DNA from: Liolophura sinensis
Taxonomy: Eukaryota > Mollusca > Polyplacophora > Chitonida > Chitonidae
Assembly: GCF_032854445.1 (NCBI RefSeq)
Contig: NC_088301.1
Location: 3,968,001 to 4,032,000 of the forward strand
Reading direction: 5' to 3'
DNA: 64,000 nucleotides
Shown: piece by piece, positions 1-12,427 of the stretch
How the letters are laid out: each line of letters begins with the position of its first letter
Position numbering within the stretch: position 1 is the first letter of the stretch
Position numbers and translations under genes: made by a program
The notes under the pieces: generated by a model
The model's database searches: none
Told to the model about the DNA's origin: nothing
What the model saw: the letters and a program-made list of their open reading frames with translations, nothing else

Positions 1-1649
1 CTGCCTTGTACATGTCTGTATATTTATATCTGTTTATGGTTGTATTTTTGAAGGCCTGAAAATTTTTGCCTGTTTCAAACATTTCTCTTCCCAGTTTGAT
101 ATAGTCTCATTTTGTTTTTCTGGATCATGAGCCTGGAAACATTCAATGCTTGAAAAGAGATTATGTTATTTATTGGTGTGCACGTGTCTGAGTGAGTGAG
201 TGTGATGGTGGGTGGGTGGCTGACTGTCTGAAATGTCAGCTCTATCTGGATATACGAGTGCTCATTCTATATGGAGTAATATATGAAGCATATTATGTGC
301 GTGTAAAACATGAATTACATATTACTGTAAGTCCCCACCATTTGTTATGAAATTAGTTTTTGTTGTTTGATATTTTTTGTTTGTTTTGCACTTACACTGT
401 CACGTGTATGTATTTGTGTGTATATATTGGTCATATTAGTGTTTTCAGATCCAATGTTCTATAGGTGATACATGTAGGAATATATAGATATGTATATCAT
501 CCCCCTCCCCATCAAAGTGCTGCAGTGCAATGTTTAGTTTCTCCCCCTCCCCCTCCCCCCCCCTTTCATTTACCCAAAGTTTCTTGATATATGATTCAAA
601 TTTTGCTTGTCCATGTGATTCGTTTGGAAGGGATGGCTGTCCTTGGCATTACATAGCTGGACAAGACATCGGTCTACTATTCTTCCAAACTGAAGCACAC
701 TTATATACCGCTTAAAGGTGTGATATATGTACATCACTAAGTCAGTGTTGAACTTTTGTCATCCAGTGTCTACCAAACCAAGTTCTTACATACATATAGC
801 TAAAAACCTGGGATGTCAGGTAAGCATTAAAATCTGCTAAAAATTTGACAGAACATCTAAGCAATGAGTGTCTATGTCAGTCCGTGAGCCATTTGAGGAA
901 AACACTATCAGAAAACACGCTACGTAGTACTATTATAGGGGAGAGATGCGGTGGGGTTCATACTTCACACAAAACTTTTATATCTAGTCCAGAGTAAGTT
1001 GTGACTTAACAGGATTGATTTAGTGTTAAAGCAATTTGCAACCCACCTAGATAACGACTCTGTATTGGTTACCATGACAGCAATTTTACAGCGAGTACAA
1101 CACCTGTATGCCGTTGAGTTTACCTGCTGTAATGCTGTTTGAAAGCACCCATACATGCTCTGAAGTTGGCTTGCTGGACCCCTACCATCACTGCCAGTGT
1201 CAGTGGGGTTTATTTATCAGGCCCCAGTGAGTCCATTTTATAATACCTCATTCAGGCTGAATTAACATTTAGAGGGGCTATCCAGAGTGTGAAGTTCAAA
1301 GTTCAGCCAGTGGCACAGCCAAGAAATGCGAAAATCGCTTCTTACATCATGAGAAATGAAAGGCATTTTGTGAATGTTCAGACCAAATTGAGGTAACGTA
1401 AATTGTTGGAGAAGCTAGCCATTTGCAACAATAAGGTTGTGCATGCTGCTTCTCGGAGAAGTTTCAAATTGAACATGTTGAACCTTGACAACATGGACCC
1501 CAGACATGCTCTTTATCAAATGTTGAATGGGAGTATCATGTTATCTTGTAGTCAGCTAATTTATTCTAGACAGAATCAAGTTATTTTATAGTCACAAATG
1601 ACATTAACAAGGCTTAATGACGAAAGCATTAAAAAGTACTAAGTTGAAA

Positions 1650-1687
1650 AAGGTTTTTTTTTTTTTTTTTTTTTTTTTAAACCTTTG
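1650..1687. repeat. Long T run with palindromic shoulders
   Basis: AAAGG, then about 27 T, then AAACCTTT. The shoulders are complementary. Confidence 0.85.
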
Positions 1688-2432
1688 TAAGAAGACGTAC
1701 TATTCGTTTGCTTTCTGAAGGAGCCAAATGTACTTGTAGCAGAGTTGTAAACTAAAACCTCCTGGAGGAGATTGTCTCTAAGCTTTGTTTCTGGCGGGAA
1801 TAGTGCTCAAGATTCTGTGTATATCTGTTAAGATAAGTTAAGATCTAGTCGCATAGAAGCCGAGCAAGAGAGATGTCTGTCAATATATTGAACAATTTGA
1901 GCACACCAGGAGTTTACTTAAACAAGCCTTCAAGTCGTTCAGAAATCTTTATAACGAAAAATAATAATAATAAAAAAAACTTAAAAAGAATGGAGAAATT
2001 GGGAAATTTGGAAATGTCTCTAAGCTGTAATAATTAAAAAGTGGTGCCCTGATAAAATTTATATTTGCAATGGGTCAGTTATTTGGGCTTTCTTGTGGGT
2101 GTAAATTGTTACTACTTGACGATGGATTAAATGTTGCAAAAATCAGACTTTTCCACCAATGTTTTTGTGTTACCTGTAATTCTGGAAAGTTTGTGAATAT
2201 GGGATTCTATTATGTTACGAATTGTTTGGTGGTAATTTTGACCTGATTTAATGAGCTCAGCTTGCATGTAATGCGTTGCACTAACAGCAATGTAACCCAC
2301 CTGTCGTACCTAACATGTACATCAGTGGATTTGAACAGCCTGAGATGTGATGCCTCTCCCAAGGCAAGCTACCTTAAGAACGATTTCTTTGACCAGTTAA
2401 AAAAGTTTTGTTAAAAAAAAAAAAGACATACA

Positions 2433-2456
2433 TTGGTTGGTTGGTTGGTTGGTTGG
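2433..2456. repeat. (GGTT)n microsatellite
   Basis: About five GGTT units, next to an A-rich stretch at 2413-2424. Confidence 0.85.
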
Positions 2457-5076
2457 AAGATGTCACTGAACAGACTGAGCTGTGGTACACTGTTAGATTG
2501 TTGCTGGAGTTGTGGGTTACATAAGATCTGATGTTATTACATTTATCATTAAAAAGGGGAGTTATTATCCTAGTCCAACAGTCGAACATGATAGTTAATG
2601 GTGGATATACGTTCTGTACAGTGTGAGTCACAGATCAATTGTAAATATAGAGGCTGGAGCGTTGCAGGTGGTTTGTCAGTATTCATAAACACTTGACCTA
2701 TGCAGCTGTTCAATATAGGCTAGTCGCTTGTCTCTTTATACAAGTGGACAGAGATCGATCACACAAGTGTCTTAATCTAGATCTATAATCCAATGTAGGC
2801 TTGCTAGTTTCCGTTGGCAGTTTGCTCGAGCTTTGCTGCCAACAAAAATTAGGTCCTATTTTTACTGACAAACAACTTGCTGCGTTGTCACAGGGTTGTA
2901 TATAGTATGATCAGCATGGATTATCCACTCTCATGATCCAGCACAAATGAAGGTATATGTTAATATGTTTGTAGTTACAAATTGATGTTGCTTGCGAAAG
3001 AATCCATTTCAAAGTGCTATTTTTTGTAACAAATAAATATGTGAAAGTCGCCAAGTTTTGTTTTAATTTCATGTATCTATTTTAATACTTGAAGTAGTTT
3101 TATGTTATGCAGCTTTAAAAAGCAAGTTCTTTTAAGGTCTTGCAACTGTGTGTAAAGATCAAATTTTGATCTGCTATAAGGGAGACAGGCCTCCGGATAA
3201 AGCTGTGTTTTGTAAAATGTGATTGAAATTATAGAGGAAGGGTAAACGTGTTCCTAATGACCACTTAAGCTCACTTAAAATGACATTCGGGGAACATCTG
3301 AGAATTCGCTGATAAAATGAGAATTTATTTTTCAAATCGAGAATTTGATTTACTGTGTTGCTTGCGGGCTGAAATGTTCGACATTTTCCAAGAGTGACAT
3401 AGTGGTATTAAGCACATTTAAGGTGATAACGATGGTGTAAAATCTGTCCTTGATTGGCAAATACTTATCCCACGTCGCTTACGTGACGCTTCCTCGTGGT
3501 TTGCACCACAAGCAGATGTAGAGAGCATTTGTGGTGGTCGAGCTACTGAACCGGCACTAAATTGTTCTTGTGTGCATCGTCTTGGATGAACGGTGAGTGA
3601 ACTGCGGTGCACAACTGTTGCCAAAAATATCCCGAGGCAAACAACATAACAGATGCAGTTTTCATCTTACAATCGCCGAAGACTATATTATTAAGAGATA
3701 ATGATGTTAATGGAGATGTATTTGGAACATTGTACGGCCTCTAAAGGGGCCCATTTGGCATGTCCTGAATTTTGTTTTATGGTGCGGTAGGTCCTTTTTG
3801 ACAACTGTTTATGTAGGGTTTTGTAGAGCTGTTGTGTTCGAAGTGAGAAACCAAGAACAGCACACCCCAAAGTCCATCGTATTCTGCCTGTCTAGCCGAA
3901 AAGATAACCCAGTCAACAGCGTGTAGGGTTTTCAGGGCAAGCTAACAAACTCGTCTCACATGTTGTTCTATGCACGTCAGCCCTAAAGTCAGATCAGTCT
4001 GCAGGTCGTCAAGTTCTTTTAGTCCCGTCGGTTTCTCGATCCCCATGGCAGGTCAAACTAGGCTAACAGAAATTCCTGAGCCGACTTGGTGTTCCAGGCC
4101 GCATGTTCAGCGAACTGTTGAGATTTTCTGCGTGTTCACTGTGCTGTGACCCCATTCTCACAGCTCCAAATGAGTCTGCAGCCTGTCTGGGCGATCTAGT
4201 CCCGCGACGTCCGTTGGCTACAAGTATAAGCTCGCGTGTAAATAAACGCCATTTCTCTTTTGTCCGTTAATCTACTTGCTAGGGGAGTTTTGTCCCTTGG
4301 ACGAAAAATGGCTGCCCATGGGGTTAGAGATACTACTTTGAAATCAGAACGTCGTCCAAACTGACTACTAGAGGGACACGGATTTGAATGAAGCAGAACT
4401 TGTCTGCCATTGAATTGCGAAGTTATGAGTCATTTGTATCACGCGAGGTCCAGCTATTTTAATCGCCCTGTTGCAAGATCCTTCTGCGCTGTTTAACACC
4501 GAAGAATAATCCTGTCCACACATACGATATGGATTCACCAGCCATAATTGCAAGGGCACAGTGACAGTGATGATTTAAGCCTTTAGAAGTGGGCCTATCA
4601 CCAACTCTTATCGTTGTTATTATAGTTACGTTAGAAACATACATTAAAAACAATAAGGCATTTCTGATCAATCATTTATTTTGTCTACAACATTTGAGAT
4701 GGTGAAAGTTACTCCTTAATAAGGGTCTAATTGTAGCCCCTACTCAAAGAGCTATTCCAGTGTCAAGACGTACCATAAAAAGCAGAATTAAAAGATCGCG
4801 ATAGAATCTATTATTTTCCTATCTTGTAAAAAAAAAAAAAAAATTGCACTGATTGTATTGAAACTGCTTCTAGTTTCGGAGGATAATGCCGATTCAAAAT
4901 TTTTTTGTCATTTCCAATTTTGCCTTGTGCGAGGTCATTCAAGAACATTGGCAGCTAACGTTACCCGTCGCTGATGTACAGCCACAAATGATATCGTACT
5001 TTCAAACGCACCTGACATCATTATTATGTCACGTCGAAATTTTTTTACAGAAACTGCTGAACATTTTGCTTTTGAT

Positions 5077-5322
5077 TTATTTATTTATTTGATTGGTGTT
5101 TCACGCTGTACTCAATATTTCACTTATACGACGGCGGCAGGAAACTGGACAGAGCACGGGGGAAACACATGACCATCTGCATGCTGCTGACTGACCGTCG
5201 TACGTACGGCTGGAGAGGAAACCAGCAGGAGTTGGACTTGAACTCACAGTGACCACATTAGTGAGAGGTTCCTGGGTCATTGCGCTTTGCTAGTGGGCTA
5301 ACCAGCTGAGCCACGGAGGCCC
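5077..5322 (-). mobile_element. tRNA-derived SINE, family A, near full length
   Basis: On the minus strand it starts GGGGGCCTCCGTGGCTCAGC (A-box-like), then a B-box-like GAGTTCAAGTCC, and ends AATCAAATAAATAAATAAAT. The core shares ACGACGGCGGC and GGGGGAAAC with the other copies in this window. It is diverged from the best copy at 41289. Confidence 0.85.
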
Positions 5323-6633
5323 CCATTTTGTATTTGAGGACCCTTCACTCATATTTAGTTAAACAGTGTTATTCGTCGTAAATCTTTTGAATCTTGAAGT
5401 AAAGTGCAGCCCACATGGCCAGAGGAACCCTTCGATTCAATTTGTTGTAATATTATCACACTTTCCATCTAAGAGGGTTTGTCATGTTGTAGTCTTGCTT
5501 CCAGCTGGAGTTATGTCCCCTTCGCAACTGGCTTTGCTGCTGGAAACAGGGCCATGAGTTGACAGTCTTTGAAACATGTCAAATTGTTGGAAAGAGAATA
5601 GTCTGTTTGATGAAGATGAATCGTGCTATAAAGAAGCAAAGGTGCTAACTACAAGATAATCATCAATCAACTAATGCTATTAACTCTGAACTAGTTGTAA
5701 CTTTGTAACTCTAAACATGCTCTTAGTCCTGTCAGTAGAGCACAATTACAAGCTGGTCCTTGATCTGTTTGCATCACAGATGAGGCAAGACAGTCCATTA
5801 TGTCCTCCTATATCTGGTACTGCATACATGTACATTTCTGAGGTTTACTGAACATGCACCCATGCACGACGGACACACAGATGGTGAGACAAGCAGACCG
5901 AAATTAAACTCCATCCCAAATCATATCCCTCTGCCACGTATATTCATACTTGTCTTTTACTTCCTTGCTCATCAACTGCGGTTTTACGAATAGGAATGCA
6001 TGTTAATCAGGAGACACTCACATGTATACCTTTTTTCTCAACTTTTTATTTTCCTTATGTTATATGTATACATAAACCCAAGACGAATCGTCTCAAAAGT
6101 GTGTCAGTCACGTAAAGAAAAAAATGCTGAAAAAAACACAACAATTATTTGGCAATATGTACAGCTTACTTCACAACAAAAGTCAAAAAATTAACAAAAA
6201 AGAAAAAATTAATTAATAAAAGAGGAAAATACGTTAACCATTAACTGTTTCAAGATTCATAAAGATGGTAGAAAAACCTTTTATTACTGGTTACATTTTT
6301 GCAGGGAAAGTTCATGAAGGGCATTCATATTGGCTAAAAAAATAATTTCAAGGCATAAACCCAAATGAAAACAGAGCAGAAATTTACTTATTTACTAAAA
6401 CATGTTACATGGTGAAGTCATAGAATTAAAGTCACCTAATTAACTTGTAAGAAATATAAAAATACTATATGCATCAACAAGTCAGTAAAAAATCCAGCTG
6501 ATCAATTTCAAAATATGGATTTTCTTTCAGCTTTTCTGCAACAAATGCTCCTATAAACAACAACCTCTACTATACCTCATCTGAAAATCACACCATAGAT
6601 CACAATTACATACCTGTAGCAATGTATTATGTA
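5323..6633. other. No gene recognised
   Basis: Between the first SINE and the piggyBac locus. Only short open frames without splice support. Confidence 0.5.
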
Positions 6634-6672
6634 AGCACGGTATGAGTGAGTGAGTGAGTGAGTGCTTGGGGT
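6634..6672 (-). mobile_element. Truncated SINE tail with target duplication, split by piggyBac
   Basis: The sequence GTGAGTGAGTG...CTTGGGG before the left TTAA matches the reverse of the SINE tail at 21210-21240. The 12-mer AGCACGGTATGA lies at 6634-6645 and again at 9427-9438 just right of the piggyBac element. Removing piggyBac leaves a roughly 35-bp SINE tail flanked by a 12-bp direct repeat, so it looks like a 5'-truncated SINE insertion later hit by piggyBac at its internal TTAA. Confidence 0.6.
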
Positions 6673-7160
6673 TTAACACGTTGACTGCTGGCTGATATGA
6701 CCATAATGGGTCAAATAGGCCAAGCATGGATTATGATACATACTATCCTAGTATTCAATTTCCACATACTGAAACCAGTGACAGTTTTCATAATAACCAC
6801 AGAAAGGGGAATTCCCTTATGACGAGTTTACTCGTCATGTGGCACTATGATGAGCGAAAGACGCTCTCACTGCCAGTGACGAGATATCTCGCTGCGAGAT
6901 AACTCGCGCTTGGCAAATACGAATGACTCCGCTTGCCACACCGCCAGCTGACGATATATATCGCATGAGGAATAAACCATCTCAGATCTATTTATTACAT
7001 AGGTTACCTAATTGTTTATACAGTAAGCCCAAATACTTCTTGGATTTAGCTTACGTGTTCAAGGCTACTCGTACATTGCTCATTTGCTGTGAGGTATTAC
7101 ATCACTTCCTGTGGTTTTGTAAGTTTTCACGTGGTGTCTGAAGTTCAGAGAGCGGTAAAG

Positions 7161-8969
7161 ATGGCTGTGTGGAACGCAGAACAGGTCGCGAATCTATTGA
7201 TGTGTGAGTCTTCCGATGATGGTGGGAACGAATCATCCGTTGTTGACTCAGAAGACAGTGAGTTTCGTATTTCAAGCAGTGGTGGAGAGGATCCTACAGT
7301 TTCTTTGGAAACAGAAAGTACCGACAGTGAAAACAGAACGTACGTAACACGTGGTCGATCGAGGGCTAGAGGTCGGCGCGTGAGAACACGTGGTGGTGGA
7401 GTTAGGACCCGGGGCGGAAGCCGTGGAGTGTGTGTAACACCCAACCGATCGAGATCTGTAAGTCCTCAACCCAGACGAACCAGGGCAATTCATGTTCCAC
7501 ACCATGACTGGACCGAGGTGGCGCAAGACCCTCCAGATTTCCCATTTACCCAGACACCGGGGCTAATCAACCCTGTACCAAATGGGTCACCTGCAGAATT
7601 GTTTGAATTATTTGTAACTCCAGAACTTATTGATACGATGGTGACAGAAACAAACCGGTATGCTGCAGCAGAAATAAATAAACAGCGCCCACTACGCAGG
7701 CATTCCCGTTTGAATGACTGGCGTGACACTAATGCAGTGGAAATGAAAAAGTTTCTGGCACTCTTACTTCACATGGGCCCCGTCTCGCTGCCCACGATAG
7801 AGCATTACTGGAGTACAAACAATTTATACAAAAACACTCTGTTTGGCAGTATCATGAGCCGCAACAGATTCCAACTTCTGCTTCGCTTTTGGCATTTTAC
7901 AGATAATGCGAACGCAGATGCCACAGATCGTTTGTATAAATTGAGACCTGTATTAGAACATTTCAACCATACTATGGACAGGATATATTATCCAAGGAAA
8001 GAACTCAGCATTGATGAATCAATGGTATTGTGGCGAGGGAGGCTGGTTTTCAGGCAGTATATAAAAAACAAACGTCACAAGTATGGTATAAAACTGTATG
8101 AGTTGTGTGAATCACGAGGGCTAGTTCTGAGGATTCGTGTTTACACGGGCACAGCTATCGATGACGACATGAACATGGGACAGTCAGGTGCTATTGTCAT
8201 GAAACTGTTGGACGGATTTCTGGATAAAGTACATGTTGTTTTCACAGACAACTATTATAATTCTGTGGGACTTGTAAAAAGGCTATCTAACCGATCTACT
8301 TACATTTGTGGCACACTTCGCTTTGATCGTAAGGAGAATCCAAAGGAAGTTGCAAGTAAAAAGCTGAAAAAAGGTGAACATGCTTGGAAACGTTCTGAAA
8401 GCGTTGTAGTATGCAAGTGGAAAGATAAGCGTGATGTGTTGACAATAAGTAACATGCACAGGGTCGAAATGATCAATGTAGTAAATCGCCGAGAGCAGAT
8501 GTCTATCAAACCAAATATAGTGCAAGATTACAATGACGGTATGTCGGGTGTTGACACATCGGATCAAATGCTATCGTACTATTCTGGCCTTAGGAAGACA
8601 CTCCGATGGTACAAGAAAATGGGACTTCATATTCTCGAGGTTTGCGTAATAAATGCTCACATCCTGCACTCTGATAACAATCCTGCAAACGCAATGAAAC
8701 TCCTGGAATTCAGGGAAGCTGTGACAACCCATCTCCTCGGTGACTCGTTGAATGTGATTCCCGCGGCAGGACCTAGCCCAACATCCCAATCATCGTTCCA
8801 TTACTTGGAGCACTTGCCCGCCACAGAGAAGAAGGAACGCCCCACGAAGAGGTGCAGAATTTGTAGCATGCAAGGCTTGCGAAGAGAAACTCGGTACATT
8901 TGTGCTGAGTGTCCTGACAAACCGGCACTTTGTGTAGAACCGTGCTTTAGGCAACATCATGTAAATTAG
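7161..8969 (+). CDS. PiggyBac transposase (DDE_Tnp_1_7), intact
   Basis: The 602-residue open frame has no breaks. The start at 7161 (AAGATGG, good context) is preferred over an in-frame ATG at 7089, which would add 24 unrelated residues. N-terminal 1-60 is Ser/Asp/Glu-rich, 64-90 is Arg/Gly-rich, then the PiggyBac transposase domain begins at about 125. Three catalytic aspartates are visible in the family contexts SIDES (D285), FTDNYYNS (D363) and GVDTSDQM (D465, with D468). The C-terminus (about 565-602) has a CxxC...CxxC...C...C..HH pattern, the cysteine-rich zinc-binding domain that recognises piggyBac ends. It excises and reinserts the element at TTAA. All key residues are present, so it may be functional. 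Confidence 0.95.
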   Translation: MAVWNAEQVANLLMCESSDDGGNESSVVDSEDSEFRISSSGGEDPTVSLETESTDSENRTYVTRGRSRARGRRVRTRGGGVRTRGGSRGVCVTPNRSRSVSPQPRRTRAIHVPHHDWTEVAQDPPDFPFTQTPGLINPVPNGSPAELFELFVTPELIDTMVTETNRYAAAEINKQRPLRRHSRLNDWRDTNAVEMKKFLALLLHMGPVSLPTIEHYWSTNNLYKNTLFGSIMSRNRFQLLLRFWHFTDNANADATDRLYKLRPVLEHFNHTMDRIYYPRKELSIDESMVLWRGRLVFRQYIKNKRHKYGIKLYELCESRGLVLRIRVYTGTAIDDDMNMGQSGAIVMKLLDGFLDKVHVVFTDNYYNSVGLVKRLSNRSTYICGTLRFDRKENPKEVASKKLKKGEHAWKRSESVVVCKWKDKRDVLTISNMHRVEMINVVNRREQMSIKPNIVQDYNDGMSGVDTSDQMLSYYSGLRKTLRWYKKMGLHILEVCVINAHILHSDNNPANAMKLLEFREAVTTHLLGDSLNVIPAAGPSPTSQSSFHYLEHLPATEKKERPTKRCRICSMQGLRRETRYICAECPDKPALCVEPCFRQHHVN

Positions 8970-9202
8970 GGACCTTCAGCACGACATTGACAGTTCTTGA
9001 AATTGCTATCAGTGAGCACTTATTCCGCAGTGGTCAAGATACATTTGTAGTTACTTATGACTGGTTTTATTTTATAATTTCAACATATGTATGTGCTTTC
9101 CTCTCGAGCCCAGCTGGCTCTGTAAATATAAGTTTCTTTTTTGATTTTAGGCACGGGGTTAGTGCCACGTGGTCCAACTTTCGTCACATCGGTATGTGAA
9201 AT

Positions 9203-9208
9203 AATAAA
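9203..9208 (+). terminator. Poly(A) signal of the piggyBac transposase gene
   Basis: AATAAA lies about 235 bp after the transposase stop and inside the element's right end. Confidence 0.5.
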
Positions 9209-9443
9209 GAAAGATGGCGATTGTTTCAGACGTACACTATATTGTTGTTTTATTTATTCATCAAACAAAAGAATAATGCCAAAACTATGCGTCTAATTCA
9301 CAATATAGGCTATAAACCGAGTTTTTGGTGAGCCATACTTTTTGACGAGTTAACTCGTCCATGGCAGAATACGGGTCACCCATGACGACGAGATAACTCG
9401 TCCTTGGCAGTCAACGTGTTAACTTGAGCACGGTATGAATCTT

Positions 9444-9448
<5 letters not shown>

Positions 9449-9482
<34 letters not shown>
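9449..9482. repeat. (TA)n microsatellite
   Basis: A run of about 15 TA dinucleotides lies just right of the piggyBac insertion. Confidence 0.9.
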
Positions 9483-9487
<5 letters not shown>

Positions 9488-9929
9488 CTAAACCAAGGTA
9501 AAAAAATGTCTTCATTGGTAAAACACCTGTTAAAAACAACTGAAAAGACTGAAAAATCGGTAAAACAAGACCAACATTTTGTAAAAATTTTACTTCACCG
9601 GAAAGTATTTGCCTGCATCATGAAAGTTAGGAAAGCTTTACAGGAGACGACTGACAGGTTTCCAGGCAAGGGAGGTTACTCTCGTCGCCAAACTGTGACC
9701 AGTGTCTGGTGTCTACCCGATGACAGTTCATACTCGATGCTCTTGGAATCTGCGTAATGCAACCTACAATGATAATTATTCTGACAGCTTAATCACTAGA
9801 CACATTTGGAAGATAAACTTAAGACTCCAGGGTATCATTTCCCAGGAATGGGAGGTGGAGCTGGGGGTGCCTTGATAGGTGGGTGAGGGGTGGCTACATC
9901 GAAAGCAAAGACAATATAAGTGGTATATA

Positions 9930-10260
9930 TCCTTGGGGCTTAAAGTCGTATTTTTTTTTTCAGTCATATGACGACGAGGAGTCATTATAGGTGTGTGTAC
10001 TCAGATTGTGGCTTCCTGTCACAGGGCAAGTCCATGCCCAAAGTGCTTCTGCCACAGAAGCATCATGCCCATGACACCACACATGATACCCCACCCTGTC
10101 ACATTATACTGACACGGGGCCAACTAGTCAGGTTTCCTTGCTCTAACCTGTCAGTGCTGAATGCCAAGCGAGCCAAGTACCATTTTTAAAGTCTTTGGTA
10201 TGACCCAACCCGACCCGGGTTTGATACTGAGGACTCCTGACGCTGCAACCATTTGGCATC
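9930..10260 (-). mobile_element. Family B SINE-like element, reverse orientation
   Basis: The reversed tail (TCAGTCATATGACGACGA) matches the family B copy at 20902, and GTCACATTATACTGACACGG is the reverse of the shared GTGTCAGTATAATGTGAC core. A CCCGGGTTTGATACTGAGG near 10215 may be the reversed B-box region. Confidence 0.65.
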
Positions 10261-10481
10261 TGAAGCGGTCCCTTTATGAGGAAGATTCAAACATTCAAAA
10301 GGAAGATCTGACACCAGACCATGCATTCAGCCGAAATCACAGGTCTGTTAATAATAATAATAATAAACATTACTGACAGAGGGTTATAATAAATACTCAG
10401 TCATCAACACTAGCTGATCTTTCCTGAGGCCATCTTACTCACACACTCACACAAACTTTCACTGTTATAACGATTTACAGC

Positions 10482-11356
10482 CAAGTAAGTACCAGGTACA
10501 TAACAGCTGAGTAAGCACAAGGTAAATAATAGCTGAGTAAGTACCAGGTACAAAAGAGCCGGGTAAGCACCAGGTTTATAATAGCTGAGTGACAGGTATA
10601 TAATAATTGAGTAAGCACCAGGTATATATTAGCCGAGTAAGTACCAGGTATATAATAGCTGAGTAAGCACCAGGTACATAATAGCCGAGTAAGCATCAGG
10701 TATATAATAGTTGAGTGAGCACCAGGTATATAATAGCCGATTAAGAAACAGGTATATAAGAGCCGAGTAAGCACCAGGCATATAATAGCTGAGTGAGCAC
10801 CAGGTATATAATAGCCGAGTAAGAACCAGGTATATAATAGCCGAGTGAGCACCAGGTATATAATAGCCGATTAAGAAACAGGTATACAAGAGCCGAGTAA
10901 GCACCAGGCATATGATAGCCGGGTAAGTACTAGGTATACAATAGCTGAGTAAGTATCAGGTATATAATAGCCGAGTAAGAAACAGGTATATAATAGCCGA
11001 GTAAGAACCAGGTATAGCCGAGTGAGCACCAGGTATATAATAGCCGAGTGAGCACCAGGTATATAATAGCCGAGTGAACACCAGGTATACAATAGCTGAG
11101 TGAGCACCAGGTATGTAATAGCCGGGTAAGCACCAGGTATACAATAGCTGAGTGAGCACCAGGTATATAATAGCCGAGTGAGCACCAGGTATGTAATAGC
11201 CGGGTAAGCACCAGGTATACAATAGCTGAGTGAGCACCAGGTATGTGATAGCCGGGTAAGTACCAGGTATACAATAGCTGAGTGAGCACCAGGTATGTAA
11301 TAGTCGGGTAAGTACCAGGTATACAATAACTGAGTAAGTACCAGGTTTATAATAGA
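10482..11356. repeat. 26-bp minisatellite 3' of ovoA, about 33 copies
   Basis: The unit resembles GTAAGCACCAGGTATATAAT plus AGCCGA. The minus strand of the unit has no stop in any frame, which makes long but meaningless open frames. Confidence 0.95.
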
Positions 11357-11711
11357 GTAAGTATAACACATGTGAACAAGTGAGAACAATTTATTTAAAA
11401 TTTTTTCCTGAGCTAGATCATTTTTGGCTTGTCTTGAAATTTGAAATAGATGAGGCATTTTCCACAGATTAAAGATATTGTTAAATCTCTCATGCAAGCT
11501 GAACAGACATTAACAAATGAACATCTAACTCCTCCATTATCAGTGTTCTGCTGAACTGCAGTTGTTTTCAAGGCCGACAGAAAGTTCTGATCTGTGACCA
11601 AAAACATCTATACAAATGATGTTAATCACTTTTATCACCTGTAAGACGGCTGTTAAATTCATGGGTGAAGGAAATCTGACTGCAAGGAGTAAACCAGCAG
11701 CCTTCATCGGG

Positions 11712-11855
11712 TACCTGACAAACCTCCCGACTCACTGCGTACCTGACAAACTTCCTGACTAACTGGCAAAGAGACTCACTGAAAAACCTCTCGACTCACT
11801 AGCAAAGAGACTCACTGACAAACCTCCCGACTCACTGGCAAAGAGACTCACTGCT
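11712..11855. repeat. Short imperfect tandem repeat (AAAGAGACTCACTGACAAACCTC type)
   Basis: GACTCACTG, CAAAGAGACTCACTG and ACAAACCTCCCGACTCACT recur three to four times in about 140 bp downstream of ovoA. Confidence 0.7.
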
Positions 11856-12215
11856 AGGAGGAGCTCAGCTGGATTAAGACTGCATGATTAAGGGTCAAGC
11901 CAGTGCTTTAAATATCTGATGTAGTTTACAGAAGTTTGCAGATAGCATAATTTACACTTTCATATACATGGGACTCTCTTAACACCAACACCTTAATTAA
12001 CCGACATCTTGTCAAAACCGACAACATTTTGTGGTCTGTTTTCTGCTCCATTTGACAGTAACGTTAACTGCCCTCAGTAAACCGACTCTTGTCTATTCTG
12101 AACACAGTGGTTTGTAGTACAAACATTTCCAGTGAGTGTTAATCTGTCTTGTCTAATCCGACGCAGCATGTGGCACGACGTCCGACATTTTTGTTCGGTC
12201 CCGAGTACATTTAAT

Positions 12216-12427
12216 TTACAGAGAGTCTACTGTGGCTTTATTCATCAGTGATGCCAATCTGACACAGGCATTTTTAGAAACAAAGCACTCCTGACATTCT
12301 TCTGACATTTTTCTGACATACCTGTTTCCAAAAACAGCTGCAAGTGTTTCCCTGTTCCAGTTGTCCCGAGAAACAATCACAACAATTCCTGTCTTCCTCA
12401 CAATTTCCCAGAGACGCACCAGCCAAG
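12216..12427 (-). CDS. ovoA: ovoA exon 18 (last exon, residues 687-756 and stop)
   Basis: Acceptor ctgaag, then 70 residues and TAA at 12218-12216. It ends the methyltransferase fold (VVIVSRDNWNRETLA). Reading open upstream of 12427 is intronic. No close consensus poly(A) signal was found: an ATTAAA sits only a few bases past the stop and an AATAAA near 11392-11397 lies beyond the first 800 bp. Confidence 0.93.

Larger units (their letters stand above)
1..5076. other. No gene recognised
   Basis: AT-rich sequence with only short open frames, a T run, a (GGTT)n and AATAAA-like signals (for example near 3032). It could be intergenic or 3' UTR of a gene to the left; nothing decides. Confidence 0.5.
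6673..9422 (+). mobile_element. Complete piggyBac-type DNA transposon with TTAA target duplication
   Basis: Both ends read TTAACACGTTGACTGC inward (6673-6688 on the plus strand, 9422-9407 on the minus strand), so a 12-bp perfect terminal repeat abuts TTAA on each side, as piggyBac elements require. The body is about 2.74 kb. Subterminal palindromes built on ACGAG..CTCGT occur near both ends (6819-6838, 6880-6891, 6894-6907; 9344-9359, 9387-9402) and may be transposase binding sites. It encodes one intact transposase. It sits within a truncated SINE tail (see 6646-6672). Confidence 0.93.

Noticed and set aside
7089..7160. Earlier in-frame ATG for the piggyBac transposase
   Set aside because: The added 24 residues look like untranslated leader, and the ATG at 7161 has a better context.
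10475..11497. Several overlapping minus-strand open frames of 91-208 codons
   Set aside because: They are three-frame readings of the 26-bp minisatellite, whose unit has no minus-strand stop; no gene evidence.
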